Under the pieces are notes generated by a model. It was not told where the DNA came from and made no database searches. It saw nothing but the letters and a program-made list of their open reading frames with translations. From Algoriphagus litoralis (GTDB lineage: Bacteria > Bacteroidota > Bacteroidia > Cytophagales > Cyclobacteriaceae): a stretch of 64,000 nucleotides of DNA. The DNA lies in the NCBI RefSeq assembly GCF_003259255.1, contig NZ_QGOL01000011.1:62001-126000 (forward strand), in the 5' to 3' direction. Shown piece by piece: positions 16,961 to 26,010 of the stretch; positions within the stretch are counted from its first letter, which is position 1, and each line of letters opens with the position of its first letter. A program made the position numbers and the translations under genes.

Positions 16961-17791
16961 TTACCCGATAGAAATTCTCTTGAATGCATTTACAGTCAAG
17001 CCTTTGCTCACACCGTCCAGGTATTGCGCGATAGACTTGGAGTTGTCTTTCACAAACTGCTGGCTCAACAAAGTATTTTCTTTGTAGAACTTCTGAAGCT
17101 TACCCATCGCGATCTTTTCAAGCATTTCTTCTGCTTTTCCTTCCGCTCTTGCTTGCTCTTTTCCGATTTCGATTTCTCTTTCGATCGTAGAAGCATCTAC
17201 CCCGTCTTTGTCAACAGCTACAGGGTTCATCGCTGCAATCTGCATGGCTACGTCCTTACCTGCTTCCTCTACGTCAGTTCCAGAAGTATTCACCAATCCT
17301 ACCAATACACCCAATTTGCCATTAGAGTGAACGTAAGGCACTACAGTCTCTGCAGTGATGATTTCAAAATGAGAGATATCGATTTTCTCACCGATTTTAC
17401 CAGTCATTTCGACAATTTTCTCAGCTACAGTGATTGACTCGAAAGGAAGTTCCAAAACAGCTTCTTTAGAAGTCGCTCCGTTAGCTACAGCGATATCAAT
17501 TAGGGTGTTCGCAAAAGTTCCGAATTCTTCATTTTTAGCCACGAAGTCAGTCTCACAAGTCAAAGAAAGCAAAGTTCCTTTAGTACCGTTTTCAGTTACT
17601 CTTGTCGCTACTACTCCTTCTTTGGTTTCACGGTCAGCTCTGGATGCAGATACTTTTTGACCTTTTTTTCTGAGGATGTCTACTGCTTTTTCGAAGTCGC
17701 CTTCCGCTTCAGTCAAAGCTTTTTTGCAGTCCATCATACCGGCACCGGTCATTTGTCTCAGTTTGTTTACGTCTTGTGCAGTGATTGCCAT
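16961..17791 (-). CDS. tsf: Translation elongation factor Ts
   Basis: A 276-residue guanine-nucleotide exchange factor for EF-Tu. The N-terminal UBA-like part (MAITAQDVNKLRQMTGAGMMDCKKAL) carries the TGAGMMDCK signature, followed by ETDFVA and the C-terminal core. Gene order rplM-rpsI-rpsB-tsf is as expected. A hairpin separates it from rpsB, and its last 40 bp are duplicated at 15738-15777. Confidence 0.98.
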   Translation of the reverse strand: MAITAQDVNKLRQMTGAGMMDCKKALTEAEGDFEKAVDILRKKGQKVSASRADRETKEGVVATRVTENGTKGTLLSLTCETDFVAKNEEFGTFANTLIDIAVANGATSKEAVLELPFESITVAEKIVEMTGKIGEKIDISHFEIITAETVVPYVHSNGKLGVLVGLVNTSGTDVEEAGKDVAMQIAAMNPVAVDKDGVDASTIEREIEIGKEQARAEGKAEEMLEKIAMGKLQKFYKENTLLSQQFVKDNSKSIAQYLDGVSKGLTVNAFKRISIG

Positions 17792-17846
17792 TGTGTGATC
17801 TGTTTATATTTTTAAACTGGATATGTTCGTTAATCTGGATAAAACA

Positions 17847-17885
17847 AAAAATTGAACATCGACCGAGGCCGGATGTTCAATTTTT
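17847..17885 (-). terminator. Hairpin between rpsB and tsf
   Basis: Perfect 14-bp arms (17847-17860, 17872-17885) with A/T tracts at both ends and an 11-nt loop. It could end or attenuate rpsB transcription, leaving tsf partly on its own promoter. Confidence 0.8.
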
Positions 17886-17908
17886 ATTAGTACTAAATCA
17901 AATGTGGA

Positions 17909-18670
17909 TTATTCTTGTGTTTCAGCGTCCACAGCTCTTTTTGCTTCTTCCTCTTCAGAAAGTTTAGCATCGTCCTTGTCTCTTTTGCGCTCAGAAAGTC
18001 CTTCTTCGATAGCAGCTCCGAAAGCTTTTACCAAAAGAGAAACTGACTTGAATGCATCATCATTGGCAGGGATCGGGAACTCTACCTCGTTCGGGTTGGA
18101 GTTGGTATCTACCAATGCGAAAACAGGGATGCCAAGCTTTTGAGCTTCAGCGATCGCGATGTGTTCTCTTTTGATGTCCACAACAAAAAGCGCTGCTGGA
18201 AGTCTGCTTAGGTCAGCGATACCGCCCAATACACTTTCCATTTTCTCTTTGTCACGGCTCACCATGAGACGCTCCTTTTTAGCCAAGTTCTTGTAAGCGT
18301 CCTCTTTCATCAATTTCTCGAGAGAAGACATCTTTTTGAGTGACTTGCGGATCGTAGCGAAGTTGGTCAACATACCACCCAACCATCTTTCGGTCACGTA
18401 AGGCATGTTCAGACGCTGAGCTTCTGCAGCTACTAAGTCTTTGGCTTGTTTTTTCGTAGCGACAAACATGATTTTTTTGCCGGAACGAACGATTTGCTTC
18501 ACTGCGTTGGATGCTTCTTCGAGGCAGGCAAGCGTTTTGTTGAGGTCGATAATGTGGATACCGTTCTTCTCCATGAAGATATATGGAGCCATTCTTGGAT
18601 CCCACTTTCTCGTCAAGTGTCCGAAATGGACACCAGCATCCAGTAAGTCTTTGTATTCGATTTTTGACAT
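17909..18670 (-). CDS. rpsB: 30S ribosomal protein S2
   Basis: A 253-residue S2 with the family opening ([25 protein letters not shown]) and the VDTNSNP motif. The acidic/charged C-terminal tail (about 230-253) is typical of Bacteroidota. It is part of the rplM-rpsI-rpsB run and should bind 16S rRNA with S1 on the 30S back. Confidence 0.98.
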   Translation of the reverse strand: MSKIEYKDLLDAGVHFGHLTRKWDPRMAPYIFMEKNGIHIIDLNKTLACLEEASNAVKQIVRSGKKIMFVATKKQAKDLVAAEAQRLNMPYVTERWLGGMLTNFATIRKSLKKMSSLEKLMKEDAYKNLAKKERLMVSRDKEKMESVLGGIADLSRLPAALFVVDIKREHIAIAEAQKLGIPVFALVDTNSNPNEVEFPIPANDDAFKSVSLLVKAFGAAIEEGLSERKRDKDDAKLSEEEEAKRAVDAETQE

Positions 18671-18708
18671 GAATGAAATTGTTTTCTATTGAATGAAGTA
18701 AGTTCCGA

Positions 18709-19095
18709 TTAACGCTTGGAGAATTGGAATCTTCTTCTTGCTTTTCTACGTCCTGGCTTCTTACGCTCGACCATTCTTGGATCACGGGTAAGGAAACCTT
18801 CTTTTTTCAATGCTGATCTGTGCTCAGCATCAAACTCACACAAAGCTCTGGAGATCGCCATTCGGGCTGCTTCAGCCTGACCTTTGATTCCTCCTCCATC
18901 TACATTGATCTGGATGTCGTAGTTGCCATCCACGCCCACTAGGGTCAATGGCTGCTTTACCACGATCTGGTGAAGATCAAATGGGAAGTAAACTTCGATT
19001 GATTTGTTGTTGACGGTGATCTTGCCATTTCCTGGAGCCATGTAAATACGGGCTACAGAGGTCTTTCTTCTACCGATTTTGTTGATCATTTCCAT
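18709..19095 (-). CDS. rpsI: 30S ribosomal protein S9
   Basis: A 128-residue S9 ending in the conserved basic tail KPGRRKARRRFQFSKR, whose last residues reach the P-site tRNA. GRRKTSVARIYM near the start is typical. It sits 11 bp after rplM. Confidence 0.98.
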   Translation of the reverse strand: MEMINKIGRRKTSVARIYMAPGNGKITVNNKSIEVYFPFDLHQIVVKQPLTLVGVDGNYDIQINVDGGGIKGQAEAARMAISRALCEFDAEHRSALKKEGFLTRDPRMVERKKPGRRKARRRFQFSKR

Positions 19096-19106
19096 GATTT
19101 AGGAGA

Positions 19107-19550
19107 TTAAAGGGTGATGGCTGTTGGCTGTTGCGCAGTATGAGGATGCTCAGCACCTTCATATACGTACAGATTGCCGTACAATTTGCTTCCCAATCGG
19201 TTTTTAGGCAACATGCCTCGTACAGCTTTCTCAACCAAGATTGCTGAAGACTTCTGCTTCAACAGTCTAGGGGTAGAGATTCGCTGTCCACCTGGGTAAC
19301 CGGTATGACGCACATATACTTTTGCGTCCCACTTGTCACCCGTCAGTCTGACTTTGTCAGCGTTGATTACAATGACGTTGTCACCGCAATCGACATTAGG
19401 AGTGAAGCTTGGCTTCGTCTTTCCTCGCAAGATTTTTGCTACCTCACTCGCCAATCGTCCTAGAATTGCAGCTTGGGCATCCACTACCACCCACTGCTTT
19501 TCTACTGTGGAAGAATTGGCTGAGATGGTTTTATAGCTCAGAGTATCCAC
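19107..19550 (-). CDS. rplM: 50S ribosomal protein L13
   Basis: A 147-residue L13 with a GTG start. SYKTISAN...WVVVDAQAAILGRLASEVAKILRGK and MLPKNRLG are family hallmarks. It is the first gene of the ribosomal protein run. Confidence 0.97.
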   Translation of the reverse strand: MDTLSYKTISANSSTVEKQWVVVDAQAAILGRLASEVAKILRGKTKPSFTPNVDCGDNVIVINADKVRLTGDKWDAKVYVRHTGYPGGQRISTPRLLKQKSSAILVEKAVRGMLPKNRLGSKLYGNLYVYEGAEHPHTAQQPTAITL

Positions 19551-19724
19551 TGTGTAACTGTTTAATTTTTAGCTTGTTATTAATTTATCGACCCCAAAAA
19601 GGGACACAAAGATAGAAGTATTTTATTTTTCATCCAAACTATTTCCAATCCTAAGTCCTAATTTTCATGCGTTTAGGAATTTTCTCTGCAAATCAGCCTG
19701 GAATTTACCACTTGTTTTTCCGGT

Positions 19725-20435
19725 TTAACCGTTTTTCTCCAGCTGTTGGACCAGTACCTGAAAATCCTTTGGGTAAGGCGCTTCCACTTTTATCGCCTGA
19801 CCATCAAGCCCCTCAAACATGATCGAATAGGCATGCAACGAAACTCGCTGCATAATCGGTAATTCTTCCGTCTCTTTTTTCAGATTGAACCTGCGCTTTA
19901 AAGAGGACAGATAAAGAATGTTTCCTCCATAGAGCGTATCACCGCATATCGGTGACTTGAGGTATGCCAAGTGAACCCGAATCTGATGCAGACGACCCGT
20001 GATGGGTTTGCATTCGACTAAGGTATGTTTATAGTAGGTCTTCAGGGTATTGAATATCGTCTGGGCAGGTTTTCCTTCTTTGCTGACTTTGGCGATTCCT
20101 TTGTTGTTGGACAGCAGGTTGCGATCTACCAGTTCTTCCTTGAATTCTTTGATGCCTTCGACCACTGCATGGTAGACTTTTTCGACCTTTCTACCTTCAA
20201 ACTGCATGGCCACATGCCGGTATGCCGCTGGATTTTTTGCAATCACCAAGCATCCCGAGGTCTCCTTGTCTAAGCGATGGCAGAGTTGCGGGTCTGTGGT
20301 ATGCATTCGGGCAAGATCCAGGATGTTTTGAGCCTCGTGCCGGTCATCTAAGCTGGACAGGTACGGCGGCTTGTTGATCACCAGGTAATCCTCGCTTTCA
20401 AACAGAATAAGTTTTTGAAAATCTACTTTCTTCAT
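19725..20435 (-). CDS. RluA family pseudouridine synthase
   Basis: A 236-residue enzyme with the catalytic Asp in HRLDKETSGCLVIAKN (about 53-68) and the GRLHQIRVHLA motif. There is no S4 domain, so it is a short RluA/RluC-type enzyme that isomerises uridine in rRNA or tRNA. The exact target cannot be told. Confidence 0.92.
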   Translation of the reverse strand: MKKVDFQKLILFESEDYLVINKPPYLSSLDDRHEAQNILDLARMHTTDPQLCHRLDKETSGCLVIAKNPAAYRHVAMQFEGRKVEKVYHAVVEGIKEFKEELVDRNLLSNNKGIAKVSKEGKPAQTIFNTLKTYYKHTLVECKPITGRLHQIRVHLAYLKSPICGDTLYGGNILYLSSLKRRFNLKKETEELPIMQRVSLHAYSIMFEGLDGQAIKVEAPYPKDFQVLVQQLEKNG

Positions 20436-20463
20436 CGATAAATCGCTTCACTTGAAGCGGCTG

Positions 20464-20471
20464 CAAAAGTA
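20464..20471 (-). promoter_or_regulatory. Likely -7 box for the pseudouridine synthase gene
   Basis: Minus strand TACTTTTG followed by CAG, an exact TAnnTTTG element, 29 nt from the start codon. A 7-bp hairpin (20444-20450 with 20453-20459) would lie in the short leader. Confidence 0.5.
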
Positions 20472-20852
20472 GGCATTTGACGAGTCGGAAAAAAATGGGG
20501 GCTTGAATTGGGTTTGACCTTATTTTCTTTCTAGCTCTTTTATTAACCGCAAAGAACGCGAAGTAGCGCAAAGTTTTTTCATATAATGACAAGCATGTTC
20601 AAGGCAGGATTTTCAAAGAAAGCGGCTTTATGGGTTTTTGCTTTATATGATCTATAAATTACCCGTTTGGCTCGCCCTTTTCCAAGGTCACAGAGGCCGT
20701 TCGCTTCGCTCTTTGATCCTAATTGCAAGACTATTGGCGTCAGTCAGGTGGCGGGAATGACAAATCCTGGATGTAAACTACAAGGAGATATTTCTCAGCT
20801 TTCAAGCCTTTTTGAAGTTTTCAGCCTTTCTTTGCTTTCTTTCAAGTAATAA
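20472..20852. repeat. Gap of about 380 bp with word repeats, no gene seen
   Basis: Near 20541-20580 there is an imprecise 9-10 nt tandem of CGCAAAGAA/CGCGAAGTAG/CGCAAAGTT. Near 20795-20845 words of the AGCTTTCAAG/TTTTCAGCC type recur. No open frame, tRNA or clear promoter was seen in between. Confidence 0.55.
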
Positions 20853-21656
20853 ATGTCAAAGTCAAACGCCAGTTCAGTACTTCGGGAAGTCAATGTCACC
20901 CGATATGTCATGCCTCTGCGTGAAGGAGGTTCCCTGCCTGCCTTGGCTGAGGCCGACGATGGATTCAATTATGTATTGAAATTCAAAGGGGCCGGGCAGC
21001 GGGAAAAAGCGCTGATTGCTGAATTGATAGGTGGCGAATTGGCAAGGCGAGTAGGATTCAAAGTTCCTGAAATTGTCTTTGCAAATCTGGACGCTGCTTT
21101 TGGCAATTCCGAAGGCGATGAAGAAATCCAGGATTTGCTGAAAAGCAGTCAAGGATTGAATCTTGCGCTTCATTTTCTCTCCAAGGCACTGACTTTTGAT
21201 CCCGGAGCCAGCCATTTAGATGAAGAATTAGCATCCCGAATCGTTTGGTTTGATGCGTGGATTACCAATGTGGATCGGACCTTTCGCAATACCAATATGC
21301 TGATCTGGAATCGGGAACTTTGGCTTATAGACCATGGAGCGTCTTTGGTATTTCATCATTCCTGGGAAAATTGGGAAAAGCATGCGTTGAGTCCATTTTC
21401 AATGGTGAAAGATCATGTTTTGCTTCCCAGAGCTTCAGCTTTGGAAAAAGCGGATGAGGCGATGAAGCAAATCATATCTTCTGAACTGATCGATGAAGTC
21501 GTGCAAATGGTGCCTGATGAGTGGATTTTAGCTTCCCGGGATACCGAAACTGCGGAAGAGGCTAAGGAAGTTTATGCTTCTTTTTTGAAAATGAGGCTGG
21601 CTAATACACAAGTGTTTTTAACTGAAGCGATCAATGCAAGGAAAGCACTTATTTGA
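20853..21656 (+). CDS. HipA-like kinase
   Basis: A 267-residue HipA-family kinase domain. Visible parts: the ATP-binding Lys in NYVLKFKG (Lys43), the catalytic loop WITNVDRTFRNTNML (Asp141, Asn146-148) and the metal-binding IDHGASL (Asp160). HipA proteins are Ser/Thr kinases; the E. coli one phosphorylates GltX. It lacks the N-terminal HipA_N part and there is no HipB gene nearby. Its end overlaps the following DUF3037 gene by 23 bp, which implies a functional pair. Confidence 0.85.
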   Translation: MSKSNASSVLREVNVTRYVMPLREGGSLPALAEADDGFNYVLKFKGAGQREKALIAELIGGELARRVGFKVPEIVFANLDAAFGNSEGDEEIQDLLKSSQGLNLALHFLSKALTFDPGASHLDEELASRIVWFDAWITNVDRTFRNTNMLIWNRELWLIDHGASLVFHHSWENWEKHALSPFSMVKDHVLLPRASALEKADEAMKQIISSELIDEVVQMVPDEWILASRDTETAEEAKEVYASFLKMRLANTQVFLTEAINARKALI

Positions 21657-22017
21657 ATACGCGGTCATTCGCCTAGTTCCACGGGTGGAGCGGGAAGAGT
21701 TTATCAATGTGGGAGTGGTGATCTGCTGCAAGCGACAGAATTTTATCCAATGCCAGATCCATTTAGATAAGGAAAAAGTGCTGATGTTGGACTCTGAGGC
21801 GGATTTTGACCTTTTTAGAAACTATCTGGATTCCTTCGAAAAAATCTGCAAAGGAGAAAACCCGGAGAATCCAATTTCCCTTCAAGATGCTGCATCACGA
21901 TTTCGTTGGTTGACGGCTATTCGCAGTTCCATGCTTCAGACTTCTCGTCCGCATTCAGGATTTTCCTTGGATTTGGAAGAATCCTTGGCAAGTCTGATGA
22001 AGGAGTATGTCCTTTAA
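21634..22017 (+). CDS. DUF3037 domain-containing protein
   Basis: A 127-residue soluble protein. FEYAVIRLVPRVEREEFINVGVVICC is the DUF3037 signature. It overlaps the HipA-like kinase gene and so may be its substrate or regulator (inference from coupling only). Its stop overlaps the convergent histidine kinase stop by 3 bp. Confidence 0.88.
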   Translation: MQGKHLFEYAVIRLVPRVEREEFINVGVVICCKRQNFIQCQIHLDKEKVLMLDSEADFDLFRNYLDSFEKICKGENPENPISLQDAASRFRWLTAIRSSMLQTSRPHSGFSLDLEESLASLMKEYVL

Positions 22018-23105
22018 ACAGGAGCAGATTTTACATCCACCAAAGTATCCTTTTCCAAGTTTTTCTTATCCTTGATCAGTGGCAAGGAGAAACTAAAGAT
22101 AGATCCTTTTCCTACTGTGGAACTTACCGAGATTTTGCTTTGGTGGCCTTCTAGGATGTGTTTGACAATCGCCAATCCCAGTCCTGTTCCGCCTTCTTTT
22201 TTGTTTCGGCTCTTCTCCACCCGATAGAATCGCTCAAAGATCCGCTTCAGGTCATCCGGAGGAATGCCTTGTCCATCGTCTTTGATGTCCACTTGGAGTG
22301 AACTCTTGCTGGCCTTTAGGGACACTTTCACTTCGCCTCCGTCGTGATTGTACTTGACTGCGTTATAGATTAAGTTCTGGCAGACCCGGTAGATTTTCTG
22401 GTGATCCGCCTTGGTGATGTATGTTTTTTCGTGATCGAAAGTGAATTCAATCTTTATTTTACGTTTGCTCGCTTTGTGTTCGAGTTCTTCGATGACTTCT
22501 TCAATAAGCAGTTTCAGATCAAATTCCGTGAAAATGAACTTGATCACGCCACTTTCCATCTGATTCAAGGTCAACAGATCCTGAACCAGCACATCGAGTG
22601 AATCCAAGCTTTTAGCGGCACGCTTCAAAAACTTCAATCTGACTTGCTTGTCCTCTATCGCTCCATCCAAAAGCGTATGAATATAACCCTGTGCGGAAAA
22701 AATCGGTGTTTTCAACTCGTGTGAAATATCTGCAATAAACTCCTTTCTGAATTCTGCAGTCTTTTGCAGGGTATCAATTTCCTTTTGCCTTGCCAAAGCA
22801 TAGGAATTGATCACGGAGTTGATTTTTCGTAGGGGAGAAAGCGAAGACCGAAGAGACTTGTCACTGATCTCTGAGAGGTCTTTTTTCTGGATTTTTTCCA
22901 GCAAAGAATAAATATTTCCTATCTCCCGGAAGACCAAAAACTCCAGCGTAATGGTGATCAATAAGTAGGAAACAGAAAAAGAAAGACCCCAAGCCACCAA
23001 CAATAACGTCGCACTGGCATCTGGCATTAAGGAGAGAAAGGCAGCCACTAGTGCCGAGATGGCAAAGGCCAAAACCAATGAAATTCCTCTCGAATTTGTC
23101 AGCAT
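22014..23105 (-). CDS. PhoR-like sensor histidine kinase
   Basis: A 363-residue kinase. Two membrane helices at about 7-25 and 30-53 are joined by a very short loop, so there is no periplasmic sensor domain. The HisKA site is ADISHELKTP (His about 129). HATPase motifs are QNLIYNAVKYN, DDGQGIP and GTGLGLAIVKHI. It is paired with the response regulator 3 bp upstream. Signal sensing may be intramembrane or through partners such as PstSCAB-PhoU, not seen here. Confidence 0.9.
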   Translation of the reverse strand: MLTNSRGISLVLAFAISALVAAFLSLMPDASATLLLVAWGLSFSVSYLLITITLEFLVFREIGNIYSLLEKIQKKDLSEISDKSLRSSLSPLRKINSVINSYALARQKEIDTLQKTAEFRKEFIADISHELKTPIFSAQGYIHTLLDGAIEDKQVRLKFLKRAAKSLDSLDVLVQDLLTLNQMESGVIKFIFTEFDLKLLIEEVIEELEHKASKRKIKIEFTFDHEKTYITKADHQKIYRVCQNLIYNAVKYNHDGGEVKVSLKASKSSLQVDIKDDGQGIPPDDLKRIFERFYRVEKSRNKKEGGTGLGLAIVKHILEGHQSKISVSSTVGKGSIFSFSLPLIKDKKNLEKDTLVDVKSAPV

Positions 23106-23108
23106 TTT

Positions 23109-23798
23109 TTATCCCAAATCGAACTTGTACCCTACACCTTTTACAGTAGAGATGTAGTCTTCACCGATTTTTTCGCGGACTTTTCGAATGTGCACATCGA
23201 CTGTACGGGCCAGGACAAATACATCAGATCCCCAGATGTTGTGCAGCAATTCGTCTCTACTGAAAACGATATTAGGGTTTTTGGCAAGGAAATACAACAA
23301 TTCAAATTCCTTCTTAGGCAGCGTGATGGTTTTGCCTGATTTATCGATGGTGTAGCTTCCCCGGTCAATGGTCAAGTCTTTGACTTTGATTTGAGCTTGT
23401 TCTTGTTCCTTTTTGGACTCTCTTCTGAACAAAGCAGAGATTCTACTCATCAGAGCCCGTGGTTTGATCGGTTTGGTGATGTAATCATCCGCTCCCACGT
23501 CGAAGGCAGCTACTTCGGAGTATTCTTCCATCCGGGCGGTGAGGAAGATGATAAAGGTATTTTTCAGTTCCGGAATTTGTCTGATTTGAAGACAGGTCTC
23601 TACACCATCCTGATTGGGCATCATGATGTCCAACAGGATCACATCTGGTTGAAACTTGGAGGCGATTTTTACGCCCTTAATTCCGTCTTCAGCAGTAGCT
23701 ACTTCATAGCCTTCTTTCTGAAGGTTGTACTTTAAGATCTCTACGATATCCGGTTCATCATCTACGACCAGGACTTTGATCTTTTGCTTTTCGCTCAT
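23109..23798 (-). CDS. OmpR/PhoB-family response regulator
   Basis: A 229-residue regulator. The receiver domain (1-120) has the acidic pocket DDEPD and phospho-acceptor Asp in VILLDIMMP, plus Lys in YITKPIKP. The winged-helix DNA-binding domain (about 135-229) ends VDVHIRKVREKIG...GVGYKF. It works with the adjacent PhoR-like kinase. Confidence 0.94.
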   Translation of the reverse strand: MSEKQKIKVLVVDDEPDIVEILKYNLQKEGYEVATAEDGIKGVKIASKFQPDVILLDIMMPNQDGVETCLQIRQIPELKNTFIIFLTARMEEYSEVAAFDVGADDYITKPIKPRALMSRISALFRRESKKEQEQAQIKVKDLTIDRGSYTIDKSGKTITLPKKEFELLYFLAKNPNIVFSRDELLHNIWGSDVFVLARTVDVHIRKVREKIGEDYISTVKGVGYKFDLG

Positions 23799-23949
23799 GG
23801 AGGAATTGCTTTAAGGTTCGGTTAAAATTAATCAATTATTGTCCATCCAAACCAAACAAAAATTGGCGAACATAGGAAGAATGAAAAGAAATGGATCGAA
23901 AATCCATCAAAATCTCCTCGATGTTAATTTGATGTTAAGTCAATGTAAA

Positions 23950-24735
23950 TTAATTATTTCGAAGTCCTTTGGCTGAAGAGATGTCCACATTCAGGGACCC
24001 GATGAATAGATTGGCCTTGATCTTAACAGGTATTTTGTTCTGGTCTTTAGTGACCCAAACTTTCACCGGAAAGTCACCGCGGAAGAGTTTGTTTTGTGGG
24101 ATCAGGGGAGAAAAAATGTAGGTATCAAACACCCCGAGACTCGTCTCGATCTGTTCGGTTCCCTCGTATATTAATTTTAGGTTATATATTTCTTTATCAA
24201 AAAAACCGTTGATCGTGATGGATTGTCCCTTCTTGAGATTGGTGAGATCCATTGATCTGAGATAATAAAATCCACTGACCAAATCCTGGACTTGCCCGGG
24301 TAAATCATACTCCTTTACTTCCTTGAGGGTACGGTTGTCCCGATCGAAAAGCTCCATTTTCGCCTTCCTGTTTTTCTGATCAAAATGGACTTTTTCGTTT
24401 TTCCGGTATTTACCCTCTTCGATATATCGGTAAGAAAGAGAAGGTAGGAGGGTGCTGGTGTCGATATGTGTGCCCCAGTTGTCATTTACCCGTCCAAATA
24501 TTGTCGCAGCGCCTTTGGTCTTTCCGTAGGCATCTACTTTGTAATGGGGTCTGGAATTCTCAGTAATTGCCCGTTTGCTCACTTGAAGTTTGGCTTCAGC
24601 CAGACTAAGCCAGCCATAGGTGACGTCAAACTGCAATTCTTCCCCAAAAGTAAATGCCGAATTCCCTTGGATATTTTGACCAAAAGTTGGTGAAAGGGAA
24701 AATAAGATCAGAAGTGAAAAGAAAACAGTTTTCAT
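23950..24735 (-). CDS. DUF3108 domain-containing exported protein
   Basis: Start placed at the ATG at 24735, which opens a signal peptide (MKTVFFSLLILFSLSPTFGQ); the open frame reaches 52 codons further but without family character. The 261-residue product matches DUF3108 (FGEELQFDVTYGWLSLAEAKLQV; VNDNWGTHIDT; PVKVWVTKDQNKIPVKIKA). These are periplasmic lipid-carrier-like beta proteins of unknown function. Confidence 0.85.
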   Translation of the reverse strand: MKTVFFSLLILFSLSPTFGQNIQGNSAFTFGEELQFDVTYGWLSLAEAKLQVSKRAITENSRPHYKVDAYGKTKGAATIFGRVNDNWGTHIDTSTLLPSLSYRYIEEGKYRKNEKVHFDQKNRKAKMELFDRDNRTLKEVKEYDLPGQVQDLVSGFYYLRSMDLTNLKKGQSITINGFFDKEIYNLKLIYEGTEQIETSLGVFDTYIFSPLIPQNKLFRGDFPVKVWVTKDQNKIPVKIKANLFIGSLNVDISSAKGLRNN

Positions 24736-24916
24736 TAGATGCCTGACAATACCTGACAATTTTTCGTCTATTCGAAAGGTATTACGAAAAAAAGAATCAT
24801 TTGATCGATTAAAAATACGAATTTGGCACTTCGAAACAATAGCCCATGCCACCTTGGTTATGCCTTTGTCTTTCGTTAAATTCACCACCATTTGAAACTT
24901 TTATAATTTTAATACC

Positions 24917-25945
24917 ATGAGTAATAACGCAGAAAAACTGAAAGCTTTACAGCTAACCATAGATAAGCTGGAAAAAACTTACGGAAAAGGTGCCGTAATG
25001 AAGTTAAGTGACAATAAAGTCCTGGATATTCCAGCTATTTCTACTGGTTCCTTGGGACTGGATATGGCTTTGGGTATTGGCGGGATACCTAGAGGAAGAG
25101 TGATTGAGATCTATGGACCTGAGTCATCAGGTAAAACGACTTTAACTTTACACTGTATAGCAGAAGCACAGAAAGCCGGTGGCCTTGCTGCTTTTATTGA
25201 TGCGGAGCATGCTTTTGACAAAACCTACGCAGAGAAATTAGGTATCGACACAGAGAATCTTCTGATCTCCCAGCCTGACAATGGTGAGCAAGCGCTGGAA
25301 ATTGCCGAGCATCTGATTCGATCTGGAGCAATTGACATTATTGTAATTGACTCTGTGGCAGCTTTGGTTCCAAAGGGCGAATTGGAGGGAGAAATGGGCG
25401 AAAGTAAAATGGGCCTTCAGGCCAGATTGATGTCTCAAGCTCTGAGAAAGTTGACCGGGGCTATCCACAAGACAGGTTGTGCCTGTATTTTTATCAACCA
25501 GTTGAGGGATAAGATCGGCGTCATGTTTGGAAGCCCTGAGACTACTACCGGTGGAAACGCGCTGAAATTCTATGCCTCTGTCCGTCTGGATATCCGTCGT
25601 GTCGGTCAGATCAAAGAAAATGCGGACAACATTCTTGGAAATAGAACACGGGTGAAAGTGGTGAAAAACAAAGTTGCTCCCCCTTTCAAAGTCGTGGAAT
25701 TTGACATTATGTATGGACAAGGAATCTCTAAAGTCGGCGAAATCATCGATCTGGGAGTGGAATTAGAAATCATCAAAAAGGCAGGCTCTTGGTTCTCCTA
25801 CAATGGCGAAAAATTGGGTCAAGGAAGAGATTCTGTAAAAAATCTTTTGCTTGATAATCCGGAGCTGATGGATGAATTGGAAGGTAAAATCAAATCTGCT
25901 TCCGGCCTGCTACCTACCGAACCGACTGTTTCTTTAGAAGATTAA
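24917..25945 (+). CDS. recA: Recombinase RecA
   Basis: A 342-residue RecA with Walker [10 protein letters not shown] (about 70-78), Walker [14 protein letters not shown]2-loop region [22 protein letters not shown] and a short acidic C-terminus. It drives strand exchange and SOS activation. There is no intein. Confidence 0.98.
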   Translation: MSNNAEKLKALQLTIDKLEKTYGKGAVMKLSDNKVLDIPAISTGSLGLDMALGIGGIPRGRVIEIYGPESSGKTTLTLHCIAEAQKAGGLAAFIDAEHAFDKTYAEKLGIDTENLLISQPDNGEQALEIAEHLIRSGAIDIIVIDSVAALVPKGELEGEMGESKMGLQARLMSQALRKLTGAIHKTGCACIFINQLRDKIGVMFGSPETTTGGNALKFYASVRLDIRRVGQIKENADNILGNRTRVKVVKNKVAPPFKVVEFDIMYGQGISKVGEIIDLGVELEIIKKAGSWFSYNGEKLGQGRDSVKNLLLDNPELMDELEGKIKSASGLLPTEPTVSLED

Positions 25946-25966
25946 TTCAGGAAAAAGTGGACATAA

Positions 25967-25992
25967 AAAAAGGAGGCGAAAGCCTCCTTTTT
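25967..25992. terminator. Bidirectional terminator after recA
   Basis: Perfect 11-bp arms (25967-25977, 25982-25992) around a GAAA loop, between convergent recA and the ABC permease gene. Confidence 0.9.
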
Positions 25993-26010
25993 GCATTAAA
26001 GATGTTCCAA

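Noticed and set aside
16959-16998. 40-bp repeat as an assembly artefact
   Set aside because: The flanks of the two copies diverge gradually with amino-acid-conserving changes and different terminators, which a mis-join would not produce.
16952-17437. 161-codon frame opposite tsf
   Set aside because: Antisense shadow of a highly conserved gene; Phe/Ser/His-rich as expected from reversed coding.
24736-24891. 52-residue N-terminal extension of the DUF3108 protein
   Set aside because: A signal peptide starts at the internal Met, and exported family members do not have such a leader.
25238-25720. 160-codon frame opposite recA
   Set aside because: Antisense shadow of recA with no start context or family likeness.
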